Shown here in pieces: positions 32,478-45,684 of a stretch of 64,000 nt of DNA (within the stretch, counting starts at the first letter, position 1; each line of letters opens with the position of its first letter). The notes beneath the pieces were generated by a model that made no database searches, had not been told where the DNA came from, and was given only the letters and a program-made list of their open reading frames with translations. A program made the translations under genes and the position numbers. Origin of the DNA: Carettochelys insculpta (lineage: Eukaryota; Chordata; Testudines; Carettochelyidae); contig NC_134158.1 of the NCBI RefSeq assembly GCF_033958435.1, forward strand, positions 9,302,337 to 9,366,336, in the 5' to 3' direction.

Positions 32478-33458
32478 ACGTGGGAGAAGCTTCAGCTGGG
32501 GTGAGCTTGTATCAGGCATCAGGAAGCCCAGACGCCCTGTAGGGATAAAAACCCTCAGCCAGGATTGCTGATGCTGGGCCGGTCTCTGACGGCCGTTAAC
32601 TCGAGCTCACTGGTGGTCCTGACCTCGGAGCGTTTTACTCCTTGGTGACAGAATCCCGACATCTCTAACTGAGCCGCTGCATTTTTCTGCCCCCTGTACA
32701 GCACAGCTCCGTCACTGATGCCTGCGAGAGCTGGGAGCAGCACCGTGCTGAGCTGGCCGGTGGGTCCTGGGTGGGGAAGAGATTTCAGCTTTTATTTCTG
32801 CAAAGAATAAAGTCAAATTTTTGTTTCTCAAACTCCCTGAGTCCTTTGGCTTGAAGCATGAGTAAAAATGGACTTTCATGGATGCCAAAGAAGGCAGTTG
32901 CACTGGAGCACAGAGCTGCCACCGCCAGGGTGGCAGTGTTTGTAATATGGCGAGGTTTCTGGGCACAGCCAGAAAATCAATTCAGCAGTATCTTTGCTTA
33001 AAACCAGGCCCCTGACAGCCCCAGGCTGGGATTTCCTTCTCGCTAAGGCATATCAACCACAAAAGTACCTCTTCCAGCCCCCCCGGCCAGCCAGAAGCCA
33101 CACAAGCAAACCCACAGATTTCCCAGCTGTTATACCAGCCCAGACCAACAACCCCCTACTCAGATGAGAGGTTCTTAAAACCTATTTCACCAGCTCCACA
33201 TAAGTCTCCCAGGCCCCAAAGGGTCCAGCCGCAGTCACTGGTCAATACGTACTTGGATCTTACCCAAATCACCACGCAAAAGCCAGATCCTTTAGACACG
33301 AACAGCTAAAGGTTTATTAAGAAAAAGAGAAAGAACAGAGCCAGAGAGAAAATTGTTAAAGTGATACTTTACATGTATCGAACACAGCTATTGATGCAGG
33401 CCAGCAATGTTACATGCTGATTCTAGAACGTCTTTGCAAGCATCCTTTTGAGGGATGG
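32478..33458. other. ZNF3 3' flank and unrecognised intergenic sequence
   Basis: Likely 3' untranslated sequence up to about 32.83 kb. From 33.0 kb there is an A/C-rich stretch with TTTATTAAGAAAAAGAGAAAG near 33310 that may be old LTR material. No gene is seen. Confidence 0.4.
32806..32811 (+). terminator. Candidate ZNF3 polyadenylation signal AATAAA
   Basis: AATAAA followed by a T-rich tract (AATTTTTGTTTCTC), 330 bp after the ZNF3 stop codon. This is the first such signal noted downstream. Confidence 0.5.
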
Positions 33459-34306
33459 TGTCATGGCTCCTTCTGTCTGCCCCTCCCTGAGGCAGCACAG
33501 AAACAAAAGAACAAAAACAAAGGGGAAAAAAGAAGAGAAAACAAAAATTGCAAAGGTTGCAGCACAAAAGAAGAACCTGTGTCCTTTTAAAAATCCTGGG
33601 TTCTCAACACCACTGCCACCATGTCATGGCTCCTTCCCCACTCTAGCAAGATAAATGCAGAAGTGGGGCCCACCAAAAGTACATCCAAAACCTTATCTAC
33701 CAGGTTTTGGTATAAACTCCCCTCCCAAAATCCTAAAAACCTTAGATTTTGGGGATAAAGTTCGCTGCCACCACCCAAGTACTGAGGAAACCAGGGAGAG
33801 ACGACTTGGGAAATCTCAGCCCCAAAAGTAAAAACCAGGACACAAACATTAACCAAGACCAGGTTAATAAAAAGAAAAAGAGAGAACTTTTATGATTACA
33901 ACAATCTTTGTGTTGCGAGCCTCACGACTAGATGGAAGAGTGTCAAAGTAAAACACATGGGGAATCTCCACCGTGGGCCTAGAACTTAGTTACAAGAAGA
34001 GTAAAAGAACATTTCTAAAGAGTGCCCAGACATCAGATCCCACTTCCCAAACCATAACACAATAAAGCCTAACGGATCTATCTAAACTTTACCCCACTTA
34101 CAGAAGATGGGAGGGTCTGTTCTAAGAGGGAGATATTCTGTGTCTCTCTCCCCCTCGTGGCTGGAAAGAAGAAGAAAAGGCAGAGAACAGAAGCGGGAGA
34201 AGCCAAAATTCAATTCTTACCTACATTCCTATAGGCCAACCCCACCTGGGTGAGGAGGTTAACCCTTTTACTCCCAGGCTGCTGGCTAACCCTCATGATC
34301 ATGACA
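33459..34306 (-). mobile_element. LTR element insertion: one LTR plus a short internal stub
   Basis: The unit starts TGTCATGG, ends CATGACA and is flanked on both sides by GATGG, a perfect 5-bp target duplication. TGTCATGGCTCCTTC recurs at 33621, so 33621-34306 looks like one LTR. The 162 bp between the two motifs would be internal sequence plus a stub of the second LTR. The TTATTAACCTGG region on the minus strand suggests minus-strand orientation. No coding sequence. Confidence 0.65.
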
Positions 34307-34334
34307 GATGGGCCCCCAGTGTGGACAGGCTTAA

Positions 34335-34690
34335 CTCATGAAGGCCGCGTCTACACTTGCAAAAATCTTTGAAATGATCATGCTAATGGCCAAATCGAAG
34401 AATATTAATGAGACGCTGAAATGAATATTCAGCGCCTTGTTAGCATGTCGCCAACCGCGACACTTCGAAAGTGCCACGTTTCGCTCTCACATGGCTCCTT
34501 TACACGGGGTCCTTTTCAAAAGGACCCCCACATAGTTCGAAATCCCCTTTCTCCTGTCAGCTGATAGGACCCAGGGGATTTCGACACTGGCACGTTCGAA
34601 AAGGACCCCCGTGTAGATGAAATATTCATTTCAGCGCCTCGTTAGTATTCTTCGATTTGGCCACGGTGAAGTTCTTTCTAAGCGTAGACG
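34335..34690. mobile_element. TTCGAAA-rich MITE (family C), near complete
   Basis: GCCGCGTCTACACTTGC at the left and TAAGCGTAGACGGAGCC at the right are inverted. Inner segments AAATCGAAGAATATTAATGA and its reversed partner near 34640 show it is largely palindromic. Confidence 0.65.
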
Positions 34691-35430
34691 GAGCCGAGAA
34701 CTGAAAAGAACAAAGATGGTCCCTCCCATGGCCCATCTTACGGTTCTTTCTATGCGGAGGAAAAATCTCTTTCCCCTCCCATAGGTCTTGGCTTACCTCC
34801 TGAGCAGCTGGGCTACCCTGCTGTGTTGCCATTCATTGCACCTCCCCTTGTGAATCTTAGCACTGAAACGTTTCTCATACCGCTACGGGGCTAAAAGCCG
34901 TAACTTTACATACAAGTATGGCGCAGACGTTAAAGTAACACCCACAGATTCAGGGCGTCATCAGCTTTCGTTAGACACCTCACACACCCCAACCCCCGGG
35001 ACAATATTTGGGGTTAGTAGATACAATGAACCCATAAAATGGCTTCCGTATCCAATGTAAGAGTCCAGTCACGCGGCAGCGTTAGACTTGCTGACGCCTG
35101 AGCCTGAAGCCGAAGGCCAACTCCCAGTGCCTGTGGCTGAAGATGACACTTGAGGGCTTTCACCCATGGTGGGCAACAGGGATCAGGCTCTGCCCCCCCC
35201 GCCCCCCCCGCATCCCCAAAGCTGTAGGTCTCGGGCAGGTTCATGCTTCAGTTCCCCCCTTGTGCCCTGCAGATGGCCCTGGCGTGTGACGGACGAGTCA
35301 GGCTTTGGAGACGGGCGTGGCCCAGGTTCAGGGCAGGACAGACCTTGTTCCCACGCCTCCTTCTAGGCTGGGATCTGCTCCTGTTTGGAGAGGGCCTGGC
35401 CCAAGGGAGCCCCTGTCTTAGGTGGTCCTG
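34691..35430. other. Intergenic, no recognised feature
   Basis: No domain, RNA gene or repeat family recognised. Confidence 0.4.
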
Positions 35431-35530
35431 AAGCCCTTCTATAATGAGTCTGATGAAATGGGTCTTTGCCCACGAAAGCTTATGCTCCAAAATACCTGTT
35501 AGGTGCCACAGGACTTCTTGCTGTTCTGTA
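35431..35530 (+). mobile_element. Penelope-like 3' end
   Basis: GATGAAATGGGTCTTTGCCC, ACGAAAGCTTATGCTCCAAA, GGTGCCACAGGACTTCTTGC. Confidence 0.7.
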
Positions 35531-35659
35531 ATGAGCGTGACTGATGCTGACACGCTGCCGGGGTCTCTCCTCCTGCTCCTGTGTAACCGTTTGCCATTCC
35601 TTGAGGGCTTCACCCAACACTGGCTGGCTGGCATTGCTTCCAGGGGCTCTAATCCAAAA

Positions 35660-35935
35660 TAGGATTTACACTGTGTCTACCCACTGTAAAACCTATTTCA
35701 GAATAACAACAGAGAGAAAGCTGTGCTAGTCTATATACTATCAAAACAAATAAAGCAGTTTGTTAATCTTTAAAGTGCTACTTGACTGCTTTTTTATTTC
35801 AGACTAAGTTTTGCTTATTCAAGGGCTTCACTGGAGTGTAGCTGCATTATTCTGGAATAGTTTATTTTGGAATAACAGCTCCAGGAAAAGCTATTCTGGA
35901 ATAATCTTGCTGTGTAGACGTACCCAGTATCAGCT
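35660..35935. mobile_element. MITE with nested Penelope-like end
   Basis: GTGTCTACCCACTG...TTTCAGAATAAC at the left and GGAATAATC...GTGTAGACGTACCC at the right are inverted ends. 35700-35800 is a Penelope end inserted between them. Confidence 0.6.
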
Positions 35936-35961
35936 CACCCCAACTCAAGCTTCCCCCACCT

Positions 35962-37076
<1,115 letters not shown>

Positions 37077-37299
37077 CTGGAATACACAGAGAGAGAGAGT
37101 AAGGCAGGATTTCTCTCCCCTGCTGGGGAGGAAGGAACTAAAGGGGAATAAGAAAGAGGGGACACACAACAGCTGCTAGGGAGACTGAGAAAGGGATGAT
37201 TTACTAACCCTGTGGATGGGGAAAAGAGCTGTTGGAGTGCCACGGAGGCAGCCTCCAGCAGAACGGGCCAAAGATCGGACGAATCAGGCCCCATGGGTC
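37077..37299. other. ZNF4 upstream intron flank
   Basis: No upstream exon is recognised on the minus strand. Confidence 0.4.
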
Positions 37300-37990
37300 T
37301 GCGGCGCATCTACACCCCTTTGCTCTCGAGAGAAGAGCTATTCCGGAATCATTTAGCCGCTACGTACAAAAGGCCTCTCTAAAGAGCGCGTCGTTATTTG
37401 GAAACACAGCCTCTACCCGCCAGTCGAGCCTATTTTGAAACAGAGCCAGGGGATGTATCCGGGCTTATTTCGAACTAGGCTCTATTCCTTGTCCAAATGC
37501 CCCCTGCTTGGGCCTATTCCTCGCAGAAGGAGGTTCACCCCTTTCAAAACAAGCCAACTACGTGTTCATTTTGGCCGTGGCTCCGCCGACCCCCGCCTTT
37601 CGGGAGGGGGATGCTAATAAGCCACTTGGGCAGATGCTATGAATATGCAGCGCCTCGTTAGCATAATGGCAGCCGCGTGCGTTTCCAAAGTGCCGCTTTC
37701 GAATCGCACACCACCAGTGCAGAGAGGGGCCGTTCGAATGGACCCCCTGGATTTCGAAAGCCCCTTCTTCCTAAAACCAAATGGACTGGATGCGATGGGC
37801 ACCCGAGGGCCCTTCCAGCTCTATGCGATGTGTATCTCCATATATCCTAACCAACTGCGGAAGTGGGGCCGCTTATTTCGAAGCTGCCCCCATCTTCACT
37901 GGCCACCTGCAATTCGAAGTCTGTTTGCTTGGCTGCGATTATGCTAATCAGGTGCTAAATATGCATGTTCATGCCTCATTAGTAGGCCTG
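37300..37990. mobile_element. TTCGAAA-rich MITE sequence (family C), one or two copies
   Basis: Many TTTCGAAA/ATTCGAA palindromes, GCCTCGTTAGCATAATGGC and the GCGGCGCATCTACACC end. Boundaries are not resolved. Confidence 0.5.
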
Positions 37991-38194
37991 GTTTCGGCAG
38001 GAGAGTCCCATATTTGCAGACTGCAAAATCCTGCCCTGATCTCACACCCGGCTGCAGAGCGCCCGTGGTACCCACAGCTCCTGCGTTTCTACTGGTGGGG
38101 CCCAGTTGCGTGATTTTGGGGGAGCCTGACACCTGGTTTTTGAACCCTGTGGGAGGGCGGGGGGCTTTCCTGAGACAGGTCCACTAGATACAGG

Positions 38195-38305
38195 TGGTAG
38201 ATCTGAAGAAGGGGGTCTGTCCCACGAAAGCGCATCCTCTAATAAATGATTTGGTCAGTCTTTAAAGCGGTACAGGACTGCTTTTTTCTCCTGAGGAGTT
38301 GTAGC
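38195..38305 (+). mobile_element. Penelope-like 3' end
   Basis: GAAGAAGGGGGTCTGTCCCA, CGAAAGCGCATCCTCTAATA, CAGTCTTTAAAGCGGTACAG. Confidence 0.65.
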
Positions 38306-38324
38306 TAAATTAGCCCCCGTCACG

Positions 38325-38880
38325 TTGTGTGCAGAGCGAGTTTGAAGGCGATGGATCAGATCCGGAAAAGCAAAGCGATTTGCTTAAGAACGAAGCTGAA
38401 CGTCTTGAAAAACGTGCGTCTTCAGCAGCACGTTGTAGGGAAGTGAGACGCGTGATAAGGAAAGATTGGAAAAGAAGAACATTGGCATTCGAAAGGAGTC
38501 GTTTTGGAAAGATTCCGAGACTAGGATGGCTGCAGAAGGGCACCAACGAGGAATTCTATAGGAAGATACAGCCAAAGAGAACCTGCTGCAGAAGGTTATA
38601 AAACGGAAGCTACAACTATTGGGGCCTATTTGCGGAATGAACGACGAAGGGAAAATCCAGCCCCTGGTATCTGGCATAACGGACGGTTCAAATAGGAGAG
38701 GAGACGCCCCCAGAGAATGGGGAGATGATCTGGTAGGTTGGTGCGGAGCCAGTCTACAGAAACTGAGCCGCTCCGCACTGGACAGGGAGAGACGGAAGGA
38801 AAGAGTGAGGGAGGCGTCAGACACCAACGGGCGCTGAGCCCGCGGTTATTGGTGCTGATGGTGATGATGATGAAGAGTTG
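38325..38880 (+). mobile_element. LINE ORF2 C-terminus remnant with (GAT)n tail
   Basis: Degenerate frames encode LQKVIKRKLQLLG-like, IMDGSNRRGD-like and VGWCGASLQKLSRSALDR blocks, then DTNGR followed by a stop. This is typical of the last residues of some non-LTR reverse transcriptases. A GATGGTGATGATGATGA tail follows. Several stops and shifts break it. Confidence 0.65.
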
Positions 38881-39284
38881 GGGTTATTTTTTCCCCCACC
38901 TGCATTACTTTACATTTACCCACATCACATTTCATTGGCCATTTTGTTGGCCGACCACTCAGTTTTGTGCCAGCCGGTCTCCTGCAGACAGGGCAGTGAT
39001 CCTGGCGGGCTGGGCTCTCTTACCCTCCCTCCAAGCAGCGGCCCCATGGGGCAGGGGTCCTGGGCCAGGTGGGGGGTGCTGCTCACCTAGCAGGAGGCTC
39101 CTGGGAAGCAACTCTTGCTGGAGAGCCCCCTCTCCCAGCTGCAGCCAGGGCTGGGTGCTGTAGCAAAGAACCACGGCCAGGAAGCTGGGATTTCTCCCTG
39201 CAACACAAGCCGCTTCCTACTGTGCATTTCAGCCCTGGCTCCTGGGTCCTAACGAGCACAGGCCAAAATCACAGGGGTGGAATC
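38881..39284. other. Intergenic, no recognised feature
   Basis: A short CR1-like CATTACTTTACATTTACCCAC segment lies near 38903. Otherwise nothing is recognised. Confidence 0.4.
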
Positions 39285-39995
39285 ATAGAATGCCTGGACT
39301 GGAAGGGGCCTTGAGAGGTTGAGTCCAGCCCTCTGTCCTCGTGGCAGGACCAGGTACTGTCTCAACCATCCCTGACAGACATCTGTCTAACCTGGTCTTA
39401 AATATCTCCAGCGATGGAGATTCCACAACCTCCCCAGGCAATTTATTCCACTGTTTGACCACCCTGACAGTTAGGAACTTTTTCCTGATGTCCAACCCAA
39501 ACCTCCCTTGCTTCAGTTTAAGCCCGTTGCTTCTTGTTCTGTCCTCAAAGGCCACGAAGAACAAGTTTTCTCCCTTCACCTTACGACACCCTTTCAGATA
39601 CCTGAAAACCGCTATCATGTACCCCCTCAACCTCCTTTTTTCCTGAGCTAGACAATCCCAGTTCTTTCAGCCTTTCTTCACAGGTCACATTCCCGAAACC
39701 TTTGATCATCCTTGTTGCTCTTTTCTGGACCCTCTCTAATTTCTCCACCTCTTTCTGGAGCTGCGGTGCCCAGAACTGGACACAATACTCCAGCTGAGGC
39801 CTAACCAGCGCAGAGTAGAGCAGGAGAATGACTTCTCGTGTCTTGTTCTCAACACACCTGTTAATGCCTCCCGGAATCATGTTTGCTTTTTTTGCAACGG
39901 GATCACACTATTGACTCATATTTAGCTTGTGGTCCACGAAAACCCCTAGATCCCTTTCTGCTGTAGTTATTCCAAGACAGCTGCTTCCCATTCTG
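39285..39995 (-). mobile_element. CR1 LINE 3' region, long copy
   Basis: Reversed: ATCATAGAATGCCTGGACTG end, GTTAGGAACTTTTTCCTGATG, CTGGACACAATACTCCAGCTG and up to CCCCTAGATCCCTTTCTGC. The frame is broken. Confidence 0.85.
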
Positions 39996-40044
39996 AAGAG
40001 ACCACAGGAGGTTTCCAGTCCTTCCAGCCAGGAGCACAGATACA

Positions 40045-40215
40045 CCGACACCTCACAGAGCTGGAAGGGACCTCAGGAGGTCACCAAGTCCAGTCCCTTT
40101 CGGCAGGACCACGCACCAGCCCCATTTTTTAAAAACCTTATTTGCTCCACCTCCCTAAATGGCCCCCTTGAGGATCAAGCTCACAGATCAGCGTTCAGCA
40201 GGCCAGTGCTCAAAC
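40045..40215 (-). mobile_element. tRNA-derived SINE with CR1-like tail
   Basis: AGAGCTGGAAGGGACCTCAG tail, then CAGTGCTCAAACCAGTGAGC head, in reverse. Confidence 0.75.
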
Positions 40216-41055
40216 CAGTGAGCTGTAGAGCTGGGGAAGTGAAGTCCCTGGCTCCAAGGGGTGGCCATCCTCCAGACCCTGCAGTTGGTTCAGTAACTCT
40301 CAGCCCCCACTGTACACTGTATTCCAGCCTCCCCCAACCGCCCCCCAACCCCTCTGCCAAAATTTGAGTGATCCCTTCTCCCCTGCACCCGCTCCTCCCA
40401 GGCACCAGCCGCCCATGCCCCTAGCCATGGCAAGCAGCAGCGAGAAGGAGGGGAGGTTCTGCACAGAAGGGAAATTTCACACCCAGACCCGCACCCTCTC
40501 CTAGGGGTGTCAGAATTTTGGAAAACTGATGTGGGACAGGCAGCCCCTGTCGCAGGATCTCTGGCCAGGGGAGGCAAGAGACCCTGAGCCCTACGCCTGG
40601 GAGCTGACTGGGCCCCAGCCATGGGATCTCCAGCTGGGAGATACAGGGACCCTGCAGCCCTGCACCTGGGAGCTGACTTAGGTGCCAAGCCCTGGCTGGG
40701 AATTCCCCTGACAAGTCCTGCATCCATCTTTATGGAGATACACATCTCATAGAACTGGAAGGGGCCTCTGGAGGTCATTAAGTCCAGGTCTCTGCTCTGC
40801 TTGTGTAAATGCAGGATGGGGGACTTGTCAGGGGAATTCAGGACTGTCCTGTACGTGGCAGGACATAACTACCCCATCCCCTGCCCGGCTTTCATTTGCC
40901 TCCTAAACTTCAGCTCTGCAGCAGACATCCAAACTTGCTTTGACTCAAAAAAAGTCAAGTCTAATCAAATAACAGGTCTGATCAGAAGAGAAAGAAGCCC
41001 CAAGCGTCAGGGCCATTCTGGGGGGGTGGGACAGAGCGGTGGGACGAGCAGCCTT
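40216..41055. other. Intergenic with a short CR1/SINE tail
   Basis: CATAGAACTGGAAGGGGCC at about 40750 is a reversed CR1-type end. The rest shows no recognised gene. Confidence 0.4.
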
Positions 41056-41059
41056 GACT

Positions 41060-41705
41060 CAAGAACTTCCCCTCAGGCTTCTCTTCTGCAAACTAAACAA
41101 GCCCAAACCCCTCAGCCTCTCCTCAGAGGCCTTGTGCTCCAGCCCCTCAATCGTTTTTGTTGCCCTCTGCACATCGTTTCTATGCTGGGGGGCCCAGAAC
41201 TGGACACAATATTCCAGATGTGGCCTCACCAGTGACGAATAGATGGGAACAACAACCTCCCTAGATCTGCTCACAGTGCTCCTCCTAACGCACCCCAATA
41301 TGCCATTAGCCTGCTTGGCTACTGGGGCACACTGTTGACTCATATCCAGCCTTTCATCCACCAGAACCCCCAGGTCCCTTTCTGCTGTACCTCTGTGTAG
41401 CTAGTTGGTCCCCAGCCTATAACAATGCTCGGGATTCTTCCGTCCCGCGTGCAGGACTCTACACTTCTCCTTGTTGATTTCTTTTGGCGCAATCCTCCAA
41501 TTTATCCAGGTCACTCTGGACTCTCTCACTACCCTCCAACGTATCTACCTCTCCGCCTAGCTGGGTGTCATCTGCAAGCTTGCTGAGGGTGCAGTCCAGT
41601 CCCTCATCCAGGTCATCAATAAAGATGTTGAACAACACTGGCCCCAGAACCGAGCCTTGGGGCACTCCGCTTGAAACTGACAGCCAGCCATTGACCACTA
41701 CCACT
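41060..41705 (-). mobile_element. CR1 LINE ORF2 3' fragment
   Basis: The reversed frame encodes [19 protein letters not shown] and [12 protein letters not shown], the end of the reverse transcriptase (FADDT-like block as LADDT), followed by the CR1 3' segments. It contains frame breaks. Confidence 0.85.
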
Positions 41706-41989
41706 CATGGAGAATGGGGAGGGGGGCATCAGGTCCCCAGTGCACCCCCCCACACACAGCAAGATACATTTTTCAGCCCATCTGGAGTTTGCAGTTAGGG
41801 TCAGGGGCTCTCAGCATCCTCCATTGTCCACATTGTTCCTGGCTCCCAGGACTGGCGGGAACCAGGGGTGATGGGTCCCAGCCCCACGGAAGGGATGCAT
41901 TTGTCAGCGACGCTGTGGGTGTGTGATTCTGTGGGGCTCGATTCTGTAAGTCACGGATGAAACAGAGAAGGAAATCGGTCCCATTGGTG
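41706..41989. other. Intergenic, no recognised feature
   Basis: Nothing recognised. Confidence 0.4.
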
Positions 41990-42424
41990 TTTCCTGTGAG
42001 CCAGGCGTAGGGGCAGCCACCCAGGAGGTATTCAAGGGCTGCCCAGAACACCCACAACCCTTGGTGGTGCACAGCTCCACTTGCCTCAGCGCAGAGAATA
42101 AAGTTTATTCTGCCCCGGCTGGAAAAAGTGAGAGGAAAGGCTGGCCAGCACCTTGTAAAAGCTGGGCCTCCTTAGCCCAGGAGGCAAGAGCTGCTGGAAT
42201 ATTAGGTCTGGCCGAGACAACTGATCTATACTGGGATAACTGGAAAAATCCACCCCCTCAGCGGTGTTCCCTGCGAGCCGGGTACTGGTACGTGCCCCTC
42301 AGGGAAGAGTTCAGTACTGCCCAGAGGAGTAGCAGACCGCCCACGGCAAGGAGGTTTGTCTCTACTGGTGGTGCCTCAGCACACATAAAATTTATTCTGC
42401 CCTTGAATGGAAAAAATGAGAGGC
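41990..42424 (+). mobile_element. Two MITE family A copies in tandem
   Basis: Copy 1 is about 41990-42140 (GTGTTTCCTGTGAGCCAGG...AATAAAGTTTATTCTG). Copy 2 is 42264-42424 (GTGTTCCCTGCGAGCC...AAATTTATTCTGCCC). Both face the same way with 120 bp between. Confidence 0.6.
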
Positions 42425-42509
42425 TCTGGGGCGGGGGAAGGGGATAGGGTTAGAGCCGGGGGCTGGGGGTGCCTGGGATAAAGGTTGCCAAGCCCTGGTC
42501 TAGGCCACC

Positions 42510-42720
42510 CATATCTATCCAACCTGCTCCTCAATATCTCCAGCAATTTATTCCAGGGTTGAACCACCCTGACAGTTGGGAACTTTTTCCTAATATCCAA
42601 CCCGAACCTCCCTTGCTGCAGCTTAAGCCCCTTACTCCTCGTCCTGTCCTCAGAGGCCCATGAGAACCATTTTTTCTCCCTCCTCCCTGTGACCCTCTTT
42701 GAGCTACTTGATTGAAAACC
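42510..42720 (-). mobile_element. CR1 LINE fragment
   Basis: Reversed: GACAGTTGGGAACTTTTTCC and CCTCCCTTGCTGCAGCTTAA. Confidence 0.8.
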
Positions 42721-43229
42721 AGGATCCCGTCTGCTACTCCCCCACCCCCCAGCACAGGCACTGGCTGGGGGCGGCTGCCCCCTACCCCAGAAGCAGGGAG
42801 GCAGCTGGGGAGGGCTGGCTGACTTGCAATCGGGCTGGTGCTAGGACCCAGGAGGAGCTGGGGGGCGGAGCCGGGGGGGGCGTTACCCAGCCCCAGCAGC
42901 GGAGGAAGTGAACGGCGGTGGCTACAGTGTAACTTACACTGCTGGCTGCGGCGGGCTCGCCCGCTGCTCATTGTACCCCCCTGGGCGCAACACCCCGTGG
43001 CCCCGGGGCTGCTCCTGCAGATAGGGCTGGTTAATTTCCTTAGGGGGGGGCTGATCCCCAGAGGCAGCTCGGCGATCCCGGCCTGGACGAGGCTTATCCT
43101 AGAGGGGGGACAGGAATTCTGCCCCCCAGGGGGAAAAAAGAGCTGGGACACCCCCCCCCCACCACGCACCCCAGGAAGACCCCCACTGACAGCCCCGGCT
43201 CCCTGGAGCTACCTCCGCTTGGAGCCCAG
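42721..43229 (+). promoter_or_regulatory. GC-rich candidate first exon ending in a splice donor
   Basis: GC-rich with CpGs from about 42830. It ends GGAGCCCAG/GTAAGAGAGA at 43229, a strong donor closely matching the one at 61748 (GGCCAG/GTAAGAGAGA). It could be the untranslated first exon of ZNF5, 8.7 kb downstream on the same strand. No coding domain is seen. Confidence 0.4.
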
Positions 43230-43416
43230 GTAAGAGAGACGCTCATCCCATGCCTGCTCTGGTGGAGATCTGCAGACTCTGGTTAAACTCGCCCCCCCAA
43301 GCAGCTGGCTGTGGGGTTCCCGGTGGTCAGCTCAGCTTGGTGCCTTGGGCTTCATTTTCTTTCCAGGGCTCTCCCTGGTGAGCCGGGGGGGAGGTGTTCA
43401 CCACCTTGCGCGCTTG

Positions 43417-43554
<138 letters not shown>

Positions 43555-43599
43555 AACCACAGGGGCCAAATTTGCAGTTGATGGTTATATTTTGGTGCC

Positions 43600-43795
43600 A
43601 GAGCTGAGCACCACTGACACCAGCTGGGGATCTGCCCCTATTATTTCCAACAGAGCTGAGATTCACAGATGCCAGCTGGGGATCTGGCCCTGTTTACTCC
43701 AGCAGACAGAGTCACTGACACCAGCTGGGGATCTGGCCCCAGTTACACCAGCAGAGATGAGATTCACTGACTCCAGCCGGGGATCTGTCTTAACA
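43600..43795. repeat. Minisatellite, about 60-bp unit, four partial copies
   Basis: Each unit carries CACTGACACCAGCTGGGGAT followed by CTGCCCC or CTGGCCC and an ACACCAGCAGA-like end. Copies are centred near 43620, 43670, 43720 and 43770. Confidence 0.7.
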
Positions 43796-44219
43796 ATTTA
43801 CAGTACTGTACAGAACTTTTTGGGGGGGTTGTACCAGCTGGCTGTGAGTTCCCCCAGAGACACCAAGAGCCAGACAAACTGGACTGCAAACCAGCGGCAG
43901 GGAAATGCCTGTTAGGAGTGAGATTTCAGAAGGAGAAAACAGAGAAGTCCTTGTCTACGCTTCGATTTGTGGGGGGGATTTCTCAAAGGCACAAATGGCC
44001 TGTCTAGAGGTTGTGCAGCTCCAAGCACAGTGGCACGCAGAGGGGCTGTGTTTTTTTAGGTACCCAAAATAATTTTGAAAAGCTACCAGAAAGAACTGAG
44101 GCCGTACCTCCCGGCTGGAGGGGGAGGATGGAGAGAGAGAGGCTGCACCTTAGGAAGCAGTGATTCTGTGATGGACTGAGAGATTTTATGTGGACAAGAA
44201 ATTCAGGGCAGGGCTCTGC
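43796..44219. other. Intergenic, no recognised feature
   Basis: Nothing recognised. Confidence 0.4.
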
Positions 44220-44898
44220 TACAGATGCAACCTCTCTAATCTGGCACCCTCGGGACCTGACCGGTGCCGGACAAGAGAATTTGTGTGACTATGGGTGTCC
44301 CATACCGTCTAGCACAGAGTTCCCCCAACTTTATATAGTTGGGACCCATTTTTTTCAGTGCCTTTTTTTGCCACCCAAAAATATAAACGCATATAAAAAA
44401 AATGAATACATTTTCACTGGTTAGTATTCATTCACAATAATAATAGTCCATAGCGATAATTTAGGACCAGAATTTTTTTTCCAAGTACCAGTACTGGGCC
44501 ACTTGGGGAAACGAGTCTCAGAGAGGTAGCTGAGTTAATCTGTATCTTCAGAAACAACAAGCAGTCCTGTGGCACCTTAGAGACTAACAGATATTTCGGA
44601 GCATCAGCTTTTGTGGGCAAAGACCCGCTGCATCAGATGCAACTTTGGGGAACTCTGGTCTCGCATGTTACTGACACTTCCACTGTTTACTGAGCTCTTA
44701 GAAGATATTTAGGGTAAATTACAGCTAAATAACAGCACAGAACACTGAGAGCCAAGGTTGGTGGCTAGAAACAAACTTTATGGGACCACAGGAAACTTGG
44801 CTGCACTCATGATAAGTGGTTGTCCGGTTAACTAAAATCACGCTGGATTACAGAGGTTGCTGGATACGATATGCCGGATGAGAGAGGTTCAATCTGTA
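44220..44898. mobile_element. MITE family E with nested Penelope-like end
   Basis: Ends TACAGATGCAACCTCTCTAA and GAGAGAGGTTCAATCTGTA-like are inverted. A Penelope end at about 44515-44645, reading antisense (AGCAGTCCTGTGGCACCTTAG), interrupts it. Confidence 0.65.
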
Positions 44899-45160
44899 CA
44901 AAAGAAATTTGACCGAAGATACATAACTCCCGCTACAGGAACTGCGTAGCTGGTGTCGACCTACCTTAAATCGAATTTCTGGCATGGCCCTACAGCAGGA
45001 TGTCGACAGGAGAAACTCTCCCATCCACTTCCTGTGCTCCTCGGGACTGCTAGGGGTACCAGGATCATCCAGACACGCAAAATCAAACCCCGGAAGATCA
45101 ACTGCAGCAGGGTTGATGTTCTGTTTTGTGTAGCCAAGCCCCTAGTGTGAGCTGCTGGTG
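44899..45160. mobile_element. GTCGAC-containing MITE (family F)
   Basis: GGTGTCGACCTACCTTAAAT and GGATGTCGACAGGAGAAAC motifs and a CCCTAGTGTGA end. It resembles 22.68 and 45.69 kb. Confidence 0.45.
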
Positions 45161-45354
45161 CACAGCAGAGATTCTTGGGTGTATAAACGGGGATGGGCAG
45201 TTGAAGCAAAGAGGTGATTCTGAGATAAAAATTGGAAATTGCCAAATCAGAATAAGGATGCAGGATTTCCTGTGCATTTCAAGTACCTAAAAGGGTGCTC
45301 AAGAAGGAGGGAGAAGAAATTCTTCTTCTTAACCTCTGAGAGTAGGACAAGAAG

Positions 45355-45390
45355 CAATGGGCTGAAACTGGGTGCTTGAGTACAGTAAAG

Positions 45391-45435
<45 letters not shown>

Positions 45436-45645
45436 CACGCATACTTTTACTCAAGTAGTTTTCCAGAGGCACACGGGTGATTGGTATTTAAGTACGTCAA
45501 CCCCCAAACAGTTGTACTTTTACTCAAGTAGTTCCCCAGAGGGACACCAGTCACTTGTACTTAAGTACATCCCCCCTACCCCCCGGCAGCGGTACTTTTA
45601 CTCAAGTAACTTTTAGGGTGCTTTCCCCATCTCTGTTCAGCAGAT
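45355..45645. mobile_element. hAT MITE (CAGAGGTGGG type), degenerate, with (TG)n expansion
   Basis: TACTTTTACTCAAGTAG segments and a GGTGCTTTCCCCATCTCTG end match the 19.77-kb copy. A (TG)n run of about 40 bp (45393-45432) sits inside it. Confidence 0.6.
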
Positions 45646-45684
45646 ATTAGTGGACTCACTGAGATGGCCAGAAGAGGCTCAGGC

